Below, piece by piece: positions 1-9,439 of a DNA stretch of 36,620 bases. The notes under the pieces were generated by a model. It searched no databases, was not told the DNA's origin, and was given only the letters and a program-made list of their open reading frames with translations. Both the position numbers and the translations under genes were made by a program. Within the stretch, counting starts at the first letter, position 1. Every line of letters begins with the position of its first letter. This stretch comes from Rhodospirillales bacterium (GTDB lineage: Bacteria > Pseudomonadota > Alphaproteobacteria > Rhodospirillales > Casp-alpha2): the NCBI GenBank assembly GCA_028825025.1, contig JAPKAX010000007.1, positions 1-36,620 on the forward strand, written 5' to 3'.

Positions 1-735
1 CGTAAATTTTGGGCGGGGCTGTGAGCTTGGCGAAGACCTCATTGGGTAAGCGCTGTACGTCTGCTGCAGTCAACTTAGTAAAATCCGTGCCTTTGGGAAA
101 GTACTGACGCACCAACCGTTTGTATTCTCCCTGAAGTCGCGCTCCCATCCGTGTTAGGGCGTGCAAAAATAAAAAGCTTAACCTAGTTTTTGCTTATGTC
201 CGCGTTGCCAGCAAATTCTTTTCCGTTATCTCAAGTCAAAGTTAGAAAATGTTTCTTGTGTGGTGTTAGCCAATTTATTATGCCCTCTTTTGTAGCTTCT
301 GAGTTTGGTCTTCCACTCCACCATGCTGGTTAAGGCACCTCCGTATTTCGCGCCGATAGTGCCAGCAGGCTCCCAATCACCGAGGCGTGATTTTACATCG
401 AAAATTGCGGGCCTGTGCGCAATGTCAATGCGACCTGAGATCAAGCCACGCACCGCCGTTGCGGCATTATACTTATTGCGCTTTTTGCCACGTTGCCACA
501 AATTCAAATAAAGCGTTCCGCCCGTGTGGTTGTCCGACCAGATGTGCCAATAAAGGCTTTCATAACTTACTTTTGTGCCGTCTTCGTGGTTGAATGCACC
601 ACAGATTTGCTGAGGGCTCCACTGATTGTCGTGCAGTAATGTTTCCGCCCGTACCGATGAGGCAAGGCGTCATCACACGCGCCCCATCCATGCTTGCTGA
701 GCTTCTTTGCACCGCAAAGCGGTGCGCCGGTAAAA
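1..735 (-). pseudogene. Degenerate IS30-family transposase remnant
   Basis: Minus-strand pieces in different frames: WSPQQICGAFNHEDGTKVSYESLYWHIWSDNHTGGTLYLNLWQRGKKRNKYN, then RGLISGRIDIAHRPAIFDVKSRLGDWEPAGTIGAKYGGALTSMVEWKTK, then GEYKRLVRQYFPKGTDFTKLTAADVQRLPN. These match IS30 motif order, with stops and frame changes between them. Confidence 0.85.
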
Positions 736-743
736 ACCGGTAA

Positions 744-1480
744 TTGCGAAAACCCCCTGTTACGCTAGAGTTCACGGCTGCTTGTGTCTTGGCTGACACC
801 GATATCAACGGTAAGTCCCGATTGCGTCACCCATCTTTTATTAAGAGCGTAAATTTGGTATCGCTGGTCTCGGATTTGACGGAGAATGAAAAATACAGTG
901 AATATTTATCAGATACCAGTTCTTCGGCGACGCACCTGTTAAAGCTTTTATCTAATATTCTAGGTATCTCAAAAATTGAGTCTGGCTAGTCTGAAATTGA
1001 TTTAGGTCCGGTTGATTTCCGTGCCTTATGTGATTTTTACACATTAGTCATTAATCATTTCAGTAAAACTCAGGGGCATTCTTTATCGCTTAATATTTCA
1101 CTTGATTTAATTTCGGGTTCTATGGATGAGCGTCATTCACGGCAGTTGCTTTTATATCTGTTATCGAGCGCGATTAAATATACACTAAAAAATAACTTTA
1201 TAACCTTGTCGGCGAACTTGGAGTTTAGTGACGTTCGGTTTGACGTCGAGGATACAGGAAACGGCTTGATTTAGTGAGAAATAGAGGAAGTAGTCATCTC
1301 TTTTTTGCAGTTTCGTTTGATTATTGCACAGAAACTTGCGGACGGGTCGGCCTTGGATTAGCTGTTACGCGTAAATTGCGTGATGCAAATGGGGCGCGGA
1401 TATCTGTCAGAAGCACAAAAGCGGTTGGCTCTATCTTTTCTGCATACGTCCCGGTTGTGGCTGTACCCTTATGGGTATCG
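744..1480 (+). pseudogene. Decayed sensor histidine kinase (HisKA/HATPase remnants)
   Basis: HLLKLLSNILGISKIESG (dimerisation helix end), stop, SEIDLGPVDFRALCDFY...LLLYLLSSAIKYT (N-box-like), VEDTGNGL (G1-like), frame change, GRVGLGLAVTRKLRDANGARISVRSTKAVGSIFSAYVPV (G2-like). Confidence 0.75.
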
Positions 1481-1711
1481 TGCAAATTGGAAGTTCTGCC
1501 TAGCTCGCGCTGCTACAATTTTTGTAAGACCTCACATGTATTCTAATATGGTTGTGCCCTGCATTTTAATAATCCATGAAAGAAGTCTGGGATTTGGTGT
1601 TCGGGGGAGGTATATATTTAAGTAATGAATGCTTTCATTACGAAGCGTTCGGTTGTCATTTTTTGAGGGCTGGTTTGTTGCTATGGCTAAATTGATAGAG
1701 TTGGATTTCTT

Positions 1712-2227
1712 TTGAGCGGAAAAAATAGTTATACCTATGAAGAGCTTTTGTCGTGTGGTCGCGGCGAGTTGTTCGGTCCTGGCAACGCGCAACTGCCCTT
1801 GCCACCAATGCTAATGTTTGATCGCGTTACATCTATTACTGAAGATGGCGGATCTTATGGCAAAGGCTACGTTGTAGCTGAGTTTGATATCAATCCGGAT
1901 TTGTGGTTTTTCGATTGCCATTTTCAAGGGGATCCTGTGATGCCAGGTTGTTTGGGCCTTGATGCCTTATGGCAATTAACGGGCTTCTTTTTAGGTTGGT
2001 CCGGTGCTCCGGGGGCAGGCCGCGCGTTGGGCGTTGGTAATGTTAAATTTACCGGCCAAGTTGAGCCAACGGCTAAATTGGTGACGTATAAAGTCAACAT
2101 TAAACGCGTTATGAGACGTCAAATTGCACTTGCTTTTGCCGATGGCCAAATGTTGGTCGACGGTGTCGTGGCGTATGAGACGGAAGCCATGCGGGTTACG
2201 ACGTTTACCAAAGATAATGAAAAATAA
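1712..2227 (+). CDS. fabA: 3-hydroxydecanoyl-ACP dehydratase/isomerase FabA
   Basis: [46 protein letters not shown] motifs; followed by fabB. The start in the ORF track may be a non-ATG codon. Confidence 0.97.
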   Translation: MSGKNSYTYEELLSCGRGELFGPGNAQLPLPPMLMFDRVTSITEDGGSYGKGYVVAEFDINPDLWFFDCHFQGDPVMPGCLGLDALWQLTGFFLGWSGAPGAGRALGVGNVKFTGQVEPTAKLVTYKVNIKRVMRRQIALAFADGQMLVDGVVAYETEAMRVTTFTKDNEK

Positions 2228-2236
2228 GAGGTTCTT

Positions 2237-3460
2237 ATGAGACGTGTTGTTGTTACGGGTTTAGGTATTGTTTCATGCATTGGTAACACGAAAGACGATG
2301 TATTAACTTCGCTTCGTGAAGGCCGCTCGGGGCTTTCGTTTAGTGAAGAATACAAGGAAATTGGTTTCCGCAGCCATGTTTATGGTAAACCGAATATTGA
2401 TTTAGACGCGCGCGTTGACCGCCGCGCCCGGCGCTTTATGGGCGATGGTGCAAAATATAACTACATTGCCATGCAAGATGCCATTGAAGATTCCGGCATG
2501 GTAAAATCCGATGTGTCGAACGTTCGCACGTCTTTGATTATGGGCTCAGGCGGGCCTTCTACGGCGGCTCAGATTTTGGCCGCGGATAATGCCCGTGAAA
2601 AAGGCCCAAAAAAAGTTGGCCCTTTTGCCGTTCCTAAATGCATGACCTCAACTAATTCAGCGACCCTTTCAACTGCCTTTGAAATCAAAGGTTTGAGCTA
2701 TTCAATTGGTTCTGCGTGTTCAACCAGTGCCCATTGCATTGGAAACGCGTCTGAGCTTATTCAGTTGGATAAGGCGGATGTTGTGTTCGCGGGTGGTGGC
2801 GAAGAATTACATTGGAGCTTATCGGTTCTGTTCGATGCCATGCCAGCTCTTTCGGCAGGCTATAATGAGACGCCAGAAAAAGCGTCACGCGCTTATGATG
2901 CGAACCGCGATGGTTTTGTCATTGCCGGTGGTGCGGGTGTTTTGGTTTTGGAAGAATTGGAGCACGCAAAAGCGCGTGGAGCCAAGATTTATGGTGAATT
3001 GACTGGATATGGAGCGACATCAGACGGATCTGACATGGTTCAACCTTCCGGGGAAGGCGCTGTTCGTTGCATGCAAATGGCGATGAAAGATCTAACTGGG
3101 CCGATTGATTATATCAACACCCACGGCACATCGACACCCGTTGGCGACACCAAAGAATTAGAAGCGATGAAGGAAGTTTTCAAAAAAACAGGTGTTATAC
3201 CACCGTTCAGCTCAACCAAATCCTTAACCGGGCATTCATTGGGTGCCACCGGTGCTCAAGAAGCGATTTATTCGTTGTTGATGATGGAAAATGATTTTAT
3301 TTGCGCATCAGCAAACGTTGATGAGCCCGATCCGTTTGTTGGTGATATGCCATTGGTGACCAAACGCCAAGACGGAGTGACATTAAACAATGTGATGTCG
3401 AATAGTTTTGGCTTTGGTGGCACGAATGCAACCCTCGCCTTTTCACGCTATAATTCTTAA
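2237..3460 (+). CDS. fabB: beta-ketoacyl-ACP synthase I
   Basis: 407 aa with [15 protein letters not shown], active-site [36 protein letters not shown]. Confidence 0.97.
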   Translation: MRRVVVTGLGIVSCIGNTKDDVLTSLREGRSGLSFSEEYKEIGFRSHVYGKPNIDLDARVDRRARRFMGDGAKYNYIAMQDAIEDSGMVKSDVSNVRTSLIMGSGGPSTAAQILAADNAREKGPKKVGPFAVPKCMTSTNSATLSTAFEIKGLSYSIGSACSTSAHCIGNASELIQLDKADVVFAGGGEELHWSLSVLFDAMPALSAGYNETPEKASRAYDANRDGFVIAGGAGVLVLEELEHAKARGAKIYGELTGYGATSDGSDMVQPSGEGAVRCMQMAMKDLTGPIDYINTHGTSTPVGDTKELEAMKEVFKKTGVIPPFSSTKSLTGHSLGATGAQEAIYSLLMMENDFICASANVDEPDPFVGDMPLVTKRQDGVTLNNVMSNSFGFGGTNATLAFSRYNS

Positions 3461-3474
3461 CTAAGGAATCTGCC

Positions 3475-4299
3475 GTGCCGGATCAAAAGCCAGACTTAAT
3501 AAACCCTGCTGTGCCTGCCCCATTAATGGTGGGCAAGCGGGGCCTTATTATGGGCGTTGCCAATCAGCGCTCGATTGCTTGGGGGATAGCTGAGATGCTG
3601 CGGTCCCATGGGGCAGAATTGGCGTTTACGTATCAGGGCGAGAGCTTGGGCAAGCGGGTCATTCCGTTGGCTGAAACGGTTAGTTCTGAATTAGTTTTTG
3701 ATTGCGACGTTAACGACGATGATAGTGTTAAAGCTGTGTTCGAAGTATTGGAGAAAGAATGGGGGACGTTTGATTTTATTGTTCATGCTATTGCGTACTC
3801 GAACAAAGACGAGCTTAAAGGCAAATATGTAAACACCAGCCGTGAAAACTTCCTAATGACCATGGACATTAGCTGCTTTTCATTCACGGCCATCGCTAAA
3901 CATGCGGAGCCCTTGTTGAATTCCGGTGGTAGTTTGGTCAGCTTAAGCTTTTCAGGTGCCGAGCGGGTGATGCCCAATTACAATGTGATGGGCGTTGCTA
4001 AAGCGGCCCTTGAAGCCAGTGTACGTTATTTGGCAGCAGATTTTGGCAGCAAAGATATTCGGGTTAATGCCATATCAGCAGGCCCCATGCGGACCTTGGC
4101 TGGGAGTGCGATTGGTGGCGCGCGTGATATTTTACGTTATAGCCAAGATGCAGCCCCATTGAGCCGTGAATTGCAATTGCAAGATATTGGCGGTGCAGCG
4201 CTCTATTTGCTGTCTGATTTATCGGCGAGCGTTACCGGCGAAGTTCATCATGTAGATAGCGGTTTTAGCATTATTGGTATGCCCCATAATCGCGACTAA
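3475..4299 (+). CDS. fabI: enoyl-ACP reductase (NADH), FabI
   Basis: GKRGLIMGVANQRSIAWGIA, YNVMGVAKAALEASVRYLA, ISAGPMRTLAGSAI; GTG start; downstream of fabAB. Confidence 0.95.
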   Translation: MPDQKPDLINPAVPAPLMVGKRGLIMGVANQRSIAWGIAEMLRSHGAELAFTYQGESLGKRVIPLAETVSSELVFDCDVNDDDSVKAVFEVLEKEWGTFDFIVHAIAYSNKDELKGKYVNTSRENFLMTMDISCFSFTAIAKHAEPLLNSGGSLVSLSFSGAERVMPNYNVMGVAKAALEASVRYLAADFGSKDIRVNAISAGPMRTLAGSAIGGARDILRYSQDAAPLSRELQLQDIGGAALYLLSDLSASVTGEVHHVDSGFSIIGMPHNRD

Positions 4300-4440
4300 A
4301 ATTTAACTTATTGTCGAATATACTTTTGCGATTTTTTATGGGTATAAGTAGTTTGGAAAGAATGCAAAAAGTCAGTAATCGCTGTTTTTTGGATCAGATT
4401 ATTACTTGTACAATTAAGCATGGATGCCTACATATATTGA

Positions 4441-4851
4441 ATGCAAACCATACGCTCCTTTACGAACGTTATTGCTCGATTGCGGGACGTTAACTTACGT
4501 CCTACACGTCAACGTATTGCCTTAGCTAAAATGCTGTTTGAGGGTGATGATCGGCATATAACCGCTGAAATGTTGCATCAGGAAACACAAAAAACAAATA
4601 CGCGAATTTCATTGGCTACGATTTATAACACGCTAAACCAATTCTCCAGCGCTGGATTGTTGCGTGAAATTGTTGTCGATTCTCAGCGGTGTTATTTTGA
4701 TACAAATACAACAGACCATCATCATTTTTTCTTTGAAAAAACCAATGAACTTAAAGACATCGAAGCGGGTGATGTGGTTTTAGCAATAGTTCCGCTTGCA
4801 CCAGCTGGAACCGTTATTAAGCGAATTGATGTGGTTGTCCGCGTAGAGTAA
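4441..4851 (+). CDS. irr: Fur-family regulator, Irr-like
   Basis: LRPTRQRIALAKMLFEG, HITAEMLHQE, ISLATIYNTLNQFSSAGLLREI, YFDTNTTDHHHFFFE: Irr signature. Confidence 0.88.
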   Translation: MQTIRSFTNVIARLRDVNLRPTRQRIALAKMLFEGDDRHITAEMLHQETQKTNTRISLATIYNTLNQFSSAGLLREIVVDSQRCYFDTNTTDHHHFFFEKTNELKDIEAGDVVLAIVPLAPAGTVIKRIDVVVRVE

Positions 4852-4876
4852 TCGTTATAAATCAATATCTTATATG

Positions 4877-4930
4877 TTTTATTAGAATACATAAAATTAT
4901 ATTGACTTAGAGAAGCACATATACATAATA
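4877..4930 (+). promoter_or_regulatory. Putative rubrerythrin promoter with upstream inverted repeat
   Basis: TTTTAT-N8-ATAAAA inverted repeat (4877-4896) immediately upstream of TTGACT (4902-4907), 16-nt spacer, CATAAT (4924-4929). Confidence 0.45.
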
Positions 4931-5028
4931 TAAAGAGGGTTAATAGATTAATGGATCAATTTCGGTGTATGGCCGTTGTTTGTTTATATCAAACCCAATT
5001 TTTTTTATGTCATTAAAGGGAGCGCGAA

Positions 5029-5448
5029 ATGCCAGCACTTAAAGGAACTCAGACAGAACAAAATCTTAAAGACGCATTTGCTGGAGAATCTCAAGCAAAC
5101 CGCCGTTATCTTTATTTTGCTCAAAAAGCTGATATCGAAGGCTACAACGACATTGCGGTTGTTTTCCGCTCAACTGCCGAAGGTGAAACCGGACACGCGC
5201 ACGGTCACTTGGAGTTTTTAGAAGAAACAGGCGATCCCGCAACCGGCCTTCCGATTGGTTCGACGGGTTTGAACTTGAAAGCTTCTGTTGCTGGCGAAAC
5301 CCACGAATACACAGACATGTATCCGGGTATGGCTAAGTCAGCACGCGAAGAAGGTTTAGATGAAATAGCAGATTGGTTTGAGACTTTGGCGAAAGCTGAA
5401 AAATCCCACGCCGGTCGTTTCCAAAAAGCTTTGGACACGATGGATTAA
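5029..5448 (+). CDS. Rubrerythrin
   Basis: 139 aa: [52 protein letters not shown]...[15 protein letters not shown]; ferritin-like di-iron EXXH motifs; no C-terminal rubredoxin domain. Confidence 0.95.
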   Translation: MPALKGTQTEQNLKDAFAGESQANRRYLYFAQKADIEGYNDIAVVFRSTAEGETGHAHGHLEFLEETGDPATGLPIGSTGLNLKASVAGETHEYTDMYPGMAKSAREEGLDEIADWFETLAKAEKSHAGRFQKALDTMD

Positions 5449-5479
5449 GGCAATCACGGTGCGATTGTTTAAGATTAAG

Positions 5480-5515
5480 CGGGGGGGCCATGTTTGGTGC
5501 CCCCCTTGTCGTTTT
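5480..5515 (+). terminator. Rho-independent-type terminator after rubrerythrin
   Basis: GGGGGGGCC atgtttggt GCCCCCC followed by TTGTCGTTTT. Confidence 0.7.
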
Positions 5516-5531
5516 GAAGCTAAACCAAAGT

Positions 5532-5545
5532 GAATGATATCATTC
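5532..5545. promoter_or_regulatory. Perfect 14-bp palindrome, candidate operator
   Basis: GAATGATATCATTC, self-complementary, between the rubrerythrin terminator and the Fe-S protein start. Confidence 0.35.
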
Positions 5546-5642
5546 GTGAACGTGACTTTGCGGCGATATAAATAAGATAAAGTGTTTGAGATGATTCAAA
5601 AGTCGCTCTAAACACTCTAGAATTGAATAAAGTGAGCATTTT

Positions 5643-6977
5643 ATGAGCGAAGGTAGCTTAGAAGCCCCCACTAGACATGTGATTGCATGGCGGGAGGAAG
5701 ATTTTTATGACACTCAAAAATTGGACGTTGAACTGCGTCGGGTTTTTGATATTTGCCATGGATGCAGACGCTGCTTTAATTTATGTGACAGCTTCCCAAA
5801 GTTATTCGATTTAATTGATGATTCAGAATCGGGCGAATTAGACACCGTATCATCCGTTGATTTTAAGCCGGTTATCGATGCATGCACGATGTGCGATATG
5901 TGTTTCATGAGTAAATGCCCTTATGTGCCGCCGCATGAATTTGATTTGGATTTCCCCCATTTAATCTTACGCGCTCGCGCCACAGAGGCCCACGAAAATG
6001 GAATTGGGTTTGCAGCCAAGCAACTAACAAAAACTGATCGGAATGGTAAATGGGCAGCGCCTGTTGCTGGCATTGCAAATTGGGCATCAAAGCGTGGGAA
6101 TTCTTTGACGCGCCCTGTTATGGGAGCCGCTTTAGGGGTACATGCAGACGCTGAATTACCAAAATTTACATCAAAACCGTTCTCAAGCAGAAACAATCAA
6201 GCTCCAACTGTAAATGTAGATGCGCCTGCGTATGGTCGGAAAGCCGTTTTATACGCGACTTGTTTCACGACTTATAATAATCCCGAAATTGGAATAAGTG
6301 CGCGGGCCGTATTGGCGCATAATGGGGTAGAAACCGAAATTGTTTACCCGAAATGCTGTGGAATGCCGCAATTGGAACAAGGCGACATTGCGGGTGTTGC
6401 AGCTACCGCTGCTGATGTTGCCGAAACGCTTAAGCCATGGATCGAAAAAGGCTATGACGTTATCGCGTTGGTTCCGTCTTGCGCGTTAATGCTGAAGTTC
6501 GAGTGGCCGTTGATTATTCCTGAAAATGTGGACGTTCAAAGTTTACGCAAAGCAACGTTTGATATAACGGAATACATAGTCAGCATTGGTAAAAAAGAAG
6601 GCATGGCCGAAGGGCTGAGCCCCTTAGACGGCGGTGTAAGTGTTCATATTTCATGTCATTCGAGGGCCCAAAACATGGGCCAAAAAGGAGCTGAAATGTT
6701 ACGCCAAATTCCGGATACGGATGTAGATGTGATTGAGCGGTGTTCGGGGCATGGTGGCTCGTGGGGAATTATGATAGATAATTTTGACGTGGCCCTTAAA
6801 ATTGGAAAACCAGTAGCCAGAAAGGTTGCAGAAAAAGCGGCCCGGCATATTGTTTCTGAATGCCCCTTAGCACGAGAGCATATTTTACAAGGGGTCGAGA
6901 GGATAAATGAAAAACCCTCTGACGTTTCCCAAGTCCAGCATCCAATTCAGTTATTGGCATTAGCATACGATTTATAA
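5643..6977 (+). CDS. Heterodisulfide reductase/GlpC-like (Fe-S)-binding protein with CCG domains
   Basis: CHGCRRCFNLCDSFP and CTMCDMCFMSKCPYVPPH (two [4Fe-4S] ferredoxin motifs), plus KCCGMPQLEQGD (CCG domain) and a later HISCHSRAQNMG / ERCSGHGG region. Confidence 0.9.
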   Translation: MSEGSLEAPTRHVIAWREEDFYDTQKLDVELRRVFDICHGCRRCFNLCDSFPKLFDLIDDSESGELDTVSSVDFKPVIDACTMCDMCFMSKCPYVPPHEFDLDFPHLILRARATEAHENGIGFAAKQLTKTDRNGKWAAPVAGIANWASKRGNSLTRPVMGAALGVHADAELPKFTSKPFSSRNNQAPTVNVDAPAYGRKAVLYATCFTTYNNPEIGISARAVLAHNGVETEIVYPKCCGMPQLEQGDIAGVAATAADVAETLKPWIEKGYDVIALVPSCALMLKFEWPLIIPENVDVQSLRKATFDITEYIVSIGKKEGMAEGLSPLDGGVSVHISCHSRAQNMGQKGAEMLRQIPDTDVDVIERCSGHGGSWGIMIDNFDVALKIGKPVARKVAEKAARHIVSECPLAREHILQGVERINEKPSDVSQVQHPIQLLALAYDL

Positions 6978-6988
6978 GAGAAAGATTT

Positions 6989-7588
6989 ATGATGGCTCAA
7001 AAAATAGAAATTACCCGCGACGATCTGATGTCGATGACCGATTATGAAGCTGAACGCAAAGAACGTAGAACGAAAATGACGGCTTTAAAGCGCAATCGGC
7101 GTATATCAATTGGGCCTGATGCGACGTTCTATTTCGAATCTTATGCTACGATGTTTCATCAAATTCATGAAATGCTGTGGATCGAAAAAGGCGGCGAAGC
7201 ACAAATAGCCGATGAATTGGAAGCGTATAACCCATTAATTCCAAAGGGCCGTGAATTGGTCGCAACGTTGATGTTTGAAATTGATGATGAAAATCGGCGA
7301 GCATGTTTTTTAAGGGGTTTGGGGGGAGTTGAAGAAAGGGTATCTATTACCTTCAATGGCCAAAACCCCGTTCTGGCAAAACCCGAAGGAGATATTGACC
7401 GGACCACTGCAGACGGTAAAGCTTCGGCGATTCAGTTTTTGCACTTCCCTTTTGATGCAGACCAAATAACTTTGTTTAAAGATAAAAGCGTACAAATAAC
7501 GCTTGTGATTGCCCATGAAAAATACGGCCATATGGCCATTTTATCAGCGGATGTTAGGGACGCATTAATGGCAGATTTTATTGTATAA
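6989..7588 (+). CDS. DUF3501 family protein
   Basis: ITRDDLMSMTDYEAERKERRTKMTALKRNRRISIGPDATFYFESYATMFHQIHEMLWIEKGG; position directly after the CCG Fe-S protein. Confidence 0.85.
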   Translation: MMAQKIEITRDDLMSMTDYEAERKERRTKMTALKRNRRISIGPDATFYFESYATMFHQIHEMLWIEKGGEAQIADELEAYNPLIPKGRELVATLMFEIDDENRRACFLRGLGGVEERVSITFNGQNPVLAKPEGDIDRTTADGKASAIQFLHFPFDADQITLFKDKSVQITLVIAHEKYGHMAILSADVRDALMADFIV

Positions 7589-7599
7589 AGGTTGCGGGA

Positions 7600-8118
7600 T
7601 TATTTAATCTGTTCGCCGCGGTAGATACCCCAAACATCAACGCGGCGTAGCCATCCGCTAATACCGCCCGCTTCAACTTGGCACCAGATCGACGATCCTT
7701 CACATTCTGTAACGTGGCCAATGACACCGGGCTCTAATGTGGCCCTTGCTGAACTGTCGCTGTTTGCGGTGCGGCGCACAGTTCTTGTCGACCCAATAAC
7801 AATAAACCGGCGTTTACCGCTCAGCATCGATTGATGTATCCAGCCTTGAGCGCCTTGCCAATCGCGTACTTTGCGCCATGTTCCATATTCTGCAATAATT
7901 TCGGCGGGTAATCCTTGGCGCTTGTAAACCCATTCGACTGGATATTGAACACCCGGTCCCGTCCGCATATTTACTTCATCAGCCCGCAAGCTGACAAATC
8001 GGGGTACGGGCAATCCGGAACTGCGGTTTTGAGCAAAAGTTGGCAAGCCAATAACAAGCAATGATGCCATAATATAAAATGTCATAATAAATCGAGCTAT
8101 GGGCTGGGGTTTAAACAT
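7600..8118 (-). CDS. Secreted bacterial SH3-domain protein
   Basis: N-terminal hydrophobic signal (MTFYIMASLLVIGLPTFAQ), then VNMRTGPGVQYPVEWVYKRQGLPAEIIAEYGTWRKVRDWQGAQGWIHQSMLSGKR and a second SH3-like repeat. The ORF extends to 8190; ATG at 8118 is preferred. Confidence 0.85.
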   Translation of the reverse strand: MFKPQPIARFIMTFYIMASLLVIGLPTFAQNRSSGLPVPRFVSLRADEVNMRTGPGVQYPVEWVYKRQGLPAEIIAEYGTWRKVRDWQGAQGWIHQSMLSGKRRFIVIGSTRTVRRTANSDSSARATLEPGVIGHVTECEGSSIWCQVEAGGISGWLRRVDVWGIYRGEQIK

Positions 8119-8269
8119 AACGAAGCAAGATCCTAATAGCGCAATCCAATGAGGCGAACTTAAAAATATCCGTATTATATAATATATCAACTTTGAATTT
8201 ACGAGTAGTTAACGGAATTTATTATTTAATACTGAATATCAGTTAAAAACGGTGTTGGGTTGCTCTTTT

Positions 8270-9293
8270 TCAGCCTAATTACCAATGCCCAGCGCCCTCA
8301 AAAAGATAACATCCGAGCAAATAAATGCAGGCATGATTTTGTACTTGCTTTAAATCTCTGGGTTTTTGATATATGCCCCAGTCTTTATTACCTGCAATAA
8401 ACAGCGATGGTTGGTTGATTGTAAGTACTAAAAAAGTTTTAAATATTATGTATTAATTCTACGTGTGAAGTACCGGTAACATTGAAACCCGCCTTGGAAG
8501 TCTGCGTGTGCATAGGTGTTGCCATATACTTGTATCTCCTCCTCGGTGAGCCATTCACACAAAGTGATTTCTTCTGCGCTTGGCATTTCTTTGGCAACGG
8601 TTTCAGCCATCCAACCCTAAAGGGGGCAGGAGTATTCCCCGTCCAATCGAGACTTTTGTGATGATAATACGCCCGCATGAAATCATGAACCTCTTGCTGA
8701 CAATTTTCCATGTTTCTATTAGCTTCAGAGTTTAAATAATACCATTGATAATTTTTACGTGGGCGCGAAAAAGCCACTAATTGTTGATGGATATCGGGCC
8801 CTTTCTCTTGGCTGCAGTTGGACCCAAACAGGACGGATGCGGAACCTGCTAAAGGAGCTCTCATTAATGCGACTGATTTGAAAATATCAGGGCGAATTAA
8901 AGCACAATATGACGCGGCGAGTGTGCCTAAATCATGACCAATAACGCTACGAACGGTTTGAATGCCAAGAACACCAAGCCAATCCAAAACATCTGTGACG
9001 AGGTTGGTAAAACGGAACGGCTGTAAATTAACATTGTAATCTGAGCTCCACCCGGTGGTTTGCCCCTATCCCCTTTGGTCGGGCGCAATCACATGAAAGC
9101 TTGCTTGGGCAAGAGGAAGGATGATTTTACGCCAGCTATAAGGCAATTCAGGAAATCCATGCAAAAGCAGGATACACGGCCGGTCATTCGTTTCAGTGAA
9201 GCCGGCTTTAAGTATATGCATATTTTGACCATTGGCATTTTCTACAAAGTTAGATCGTATTCCAGCTAAGAACTGTAATTGGAGCCTATTCAA
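8270..9293 (-). pseudogene. Alpha/beta hydrolase (epoxide hydrolase/haloacid dehalogenase-like) pseudogene
   Basis: CILLLHGFPELPYSWRKII...HVIAPDQRG then in-frame TAG where Tyr is expected, continuing in the same frame GQTTGWSSDYN...VIGHDLGTLAASYCA. A later frameshift leads to MAETVAKEMPSAEEITLCEWLTEEEIQVYGNTYAHADFQGGFQ, and a detached C-terminal piece LFIAGNKDWGIYQKP...GAGHW near 8280-8430. Confidence 0.88.
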
Positions 9294-9439
9294 GATTGGC
9301 CTATCAAAACGATAAATGAGGTATTAAAAAGAGTATGAATTTTTTGAGTGATTATCGCTGATAAGGGAAGCATACTAGATATGTTTGTTTTAGGTTGCTT
9401 TGGCCTGAAGATGTGCCCGATAAAGAAAGGTGTAGATGC

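Noticed and set aside
305-593. ORFs on the plus strand (305..511, 387..593)
   Set aside because: They are antisense to the well-supported IS30 transposase remnant and have no recognisable features.
4311-4493. 60-aa ORF between fabI and irr
   Set aside because: Overlaps the irr start in another frame, with low-complexity unfamiliar protein; likely chance.
9066-9068. In-frame TAG in the hydrolase (and TAA codons in the pirin) as stop-codon readthrough or recoding
   Set aside because: Different stop codons replace different residues (Tyr, Ser), accompanying frameshifts exist, and normal genes in the window terminate at TAA/TAG/TGA; pseudogenisation is simpler.
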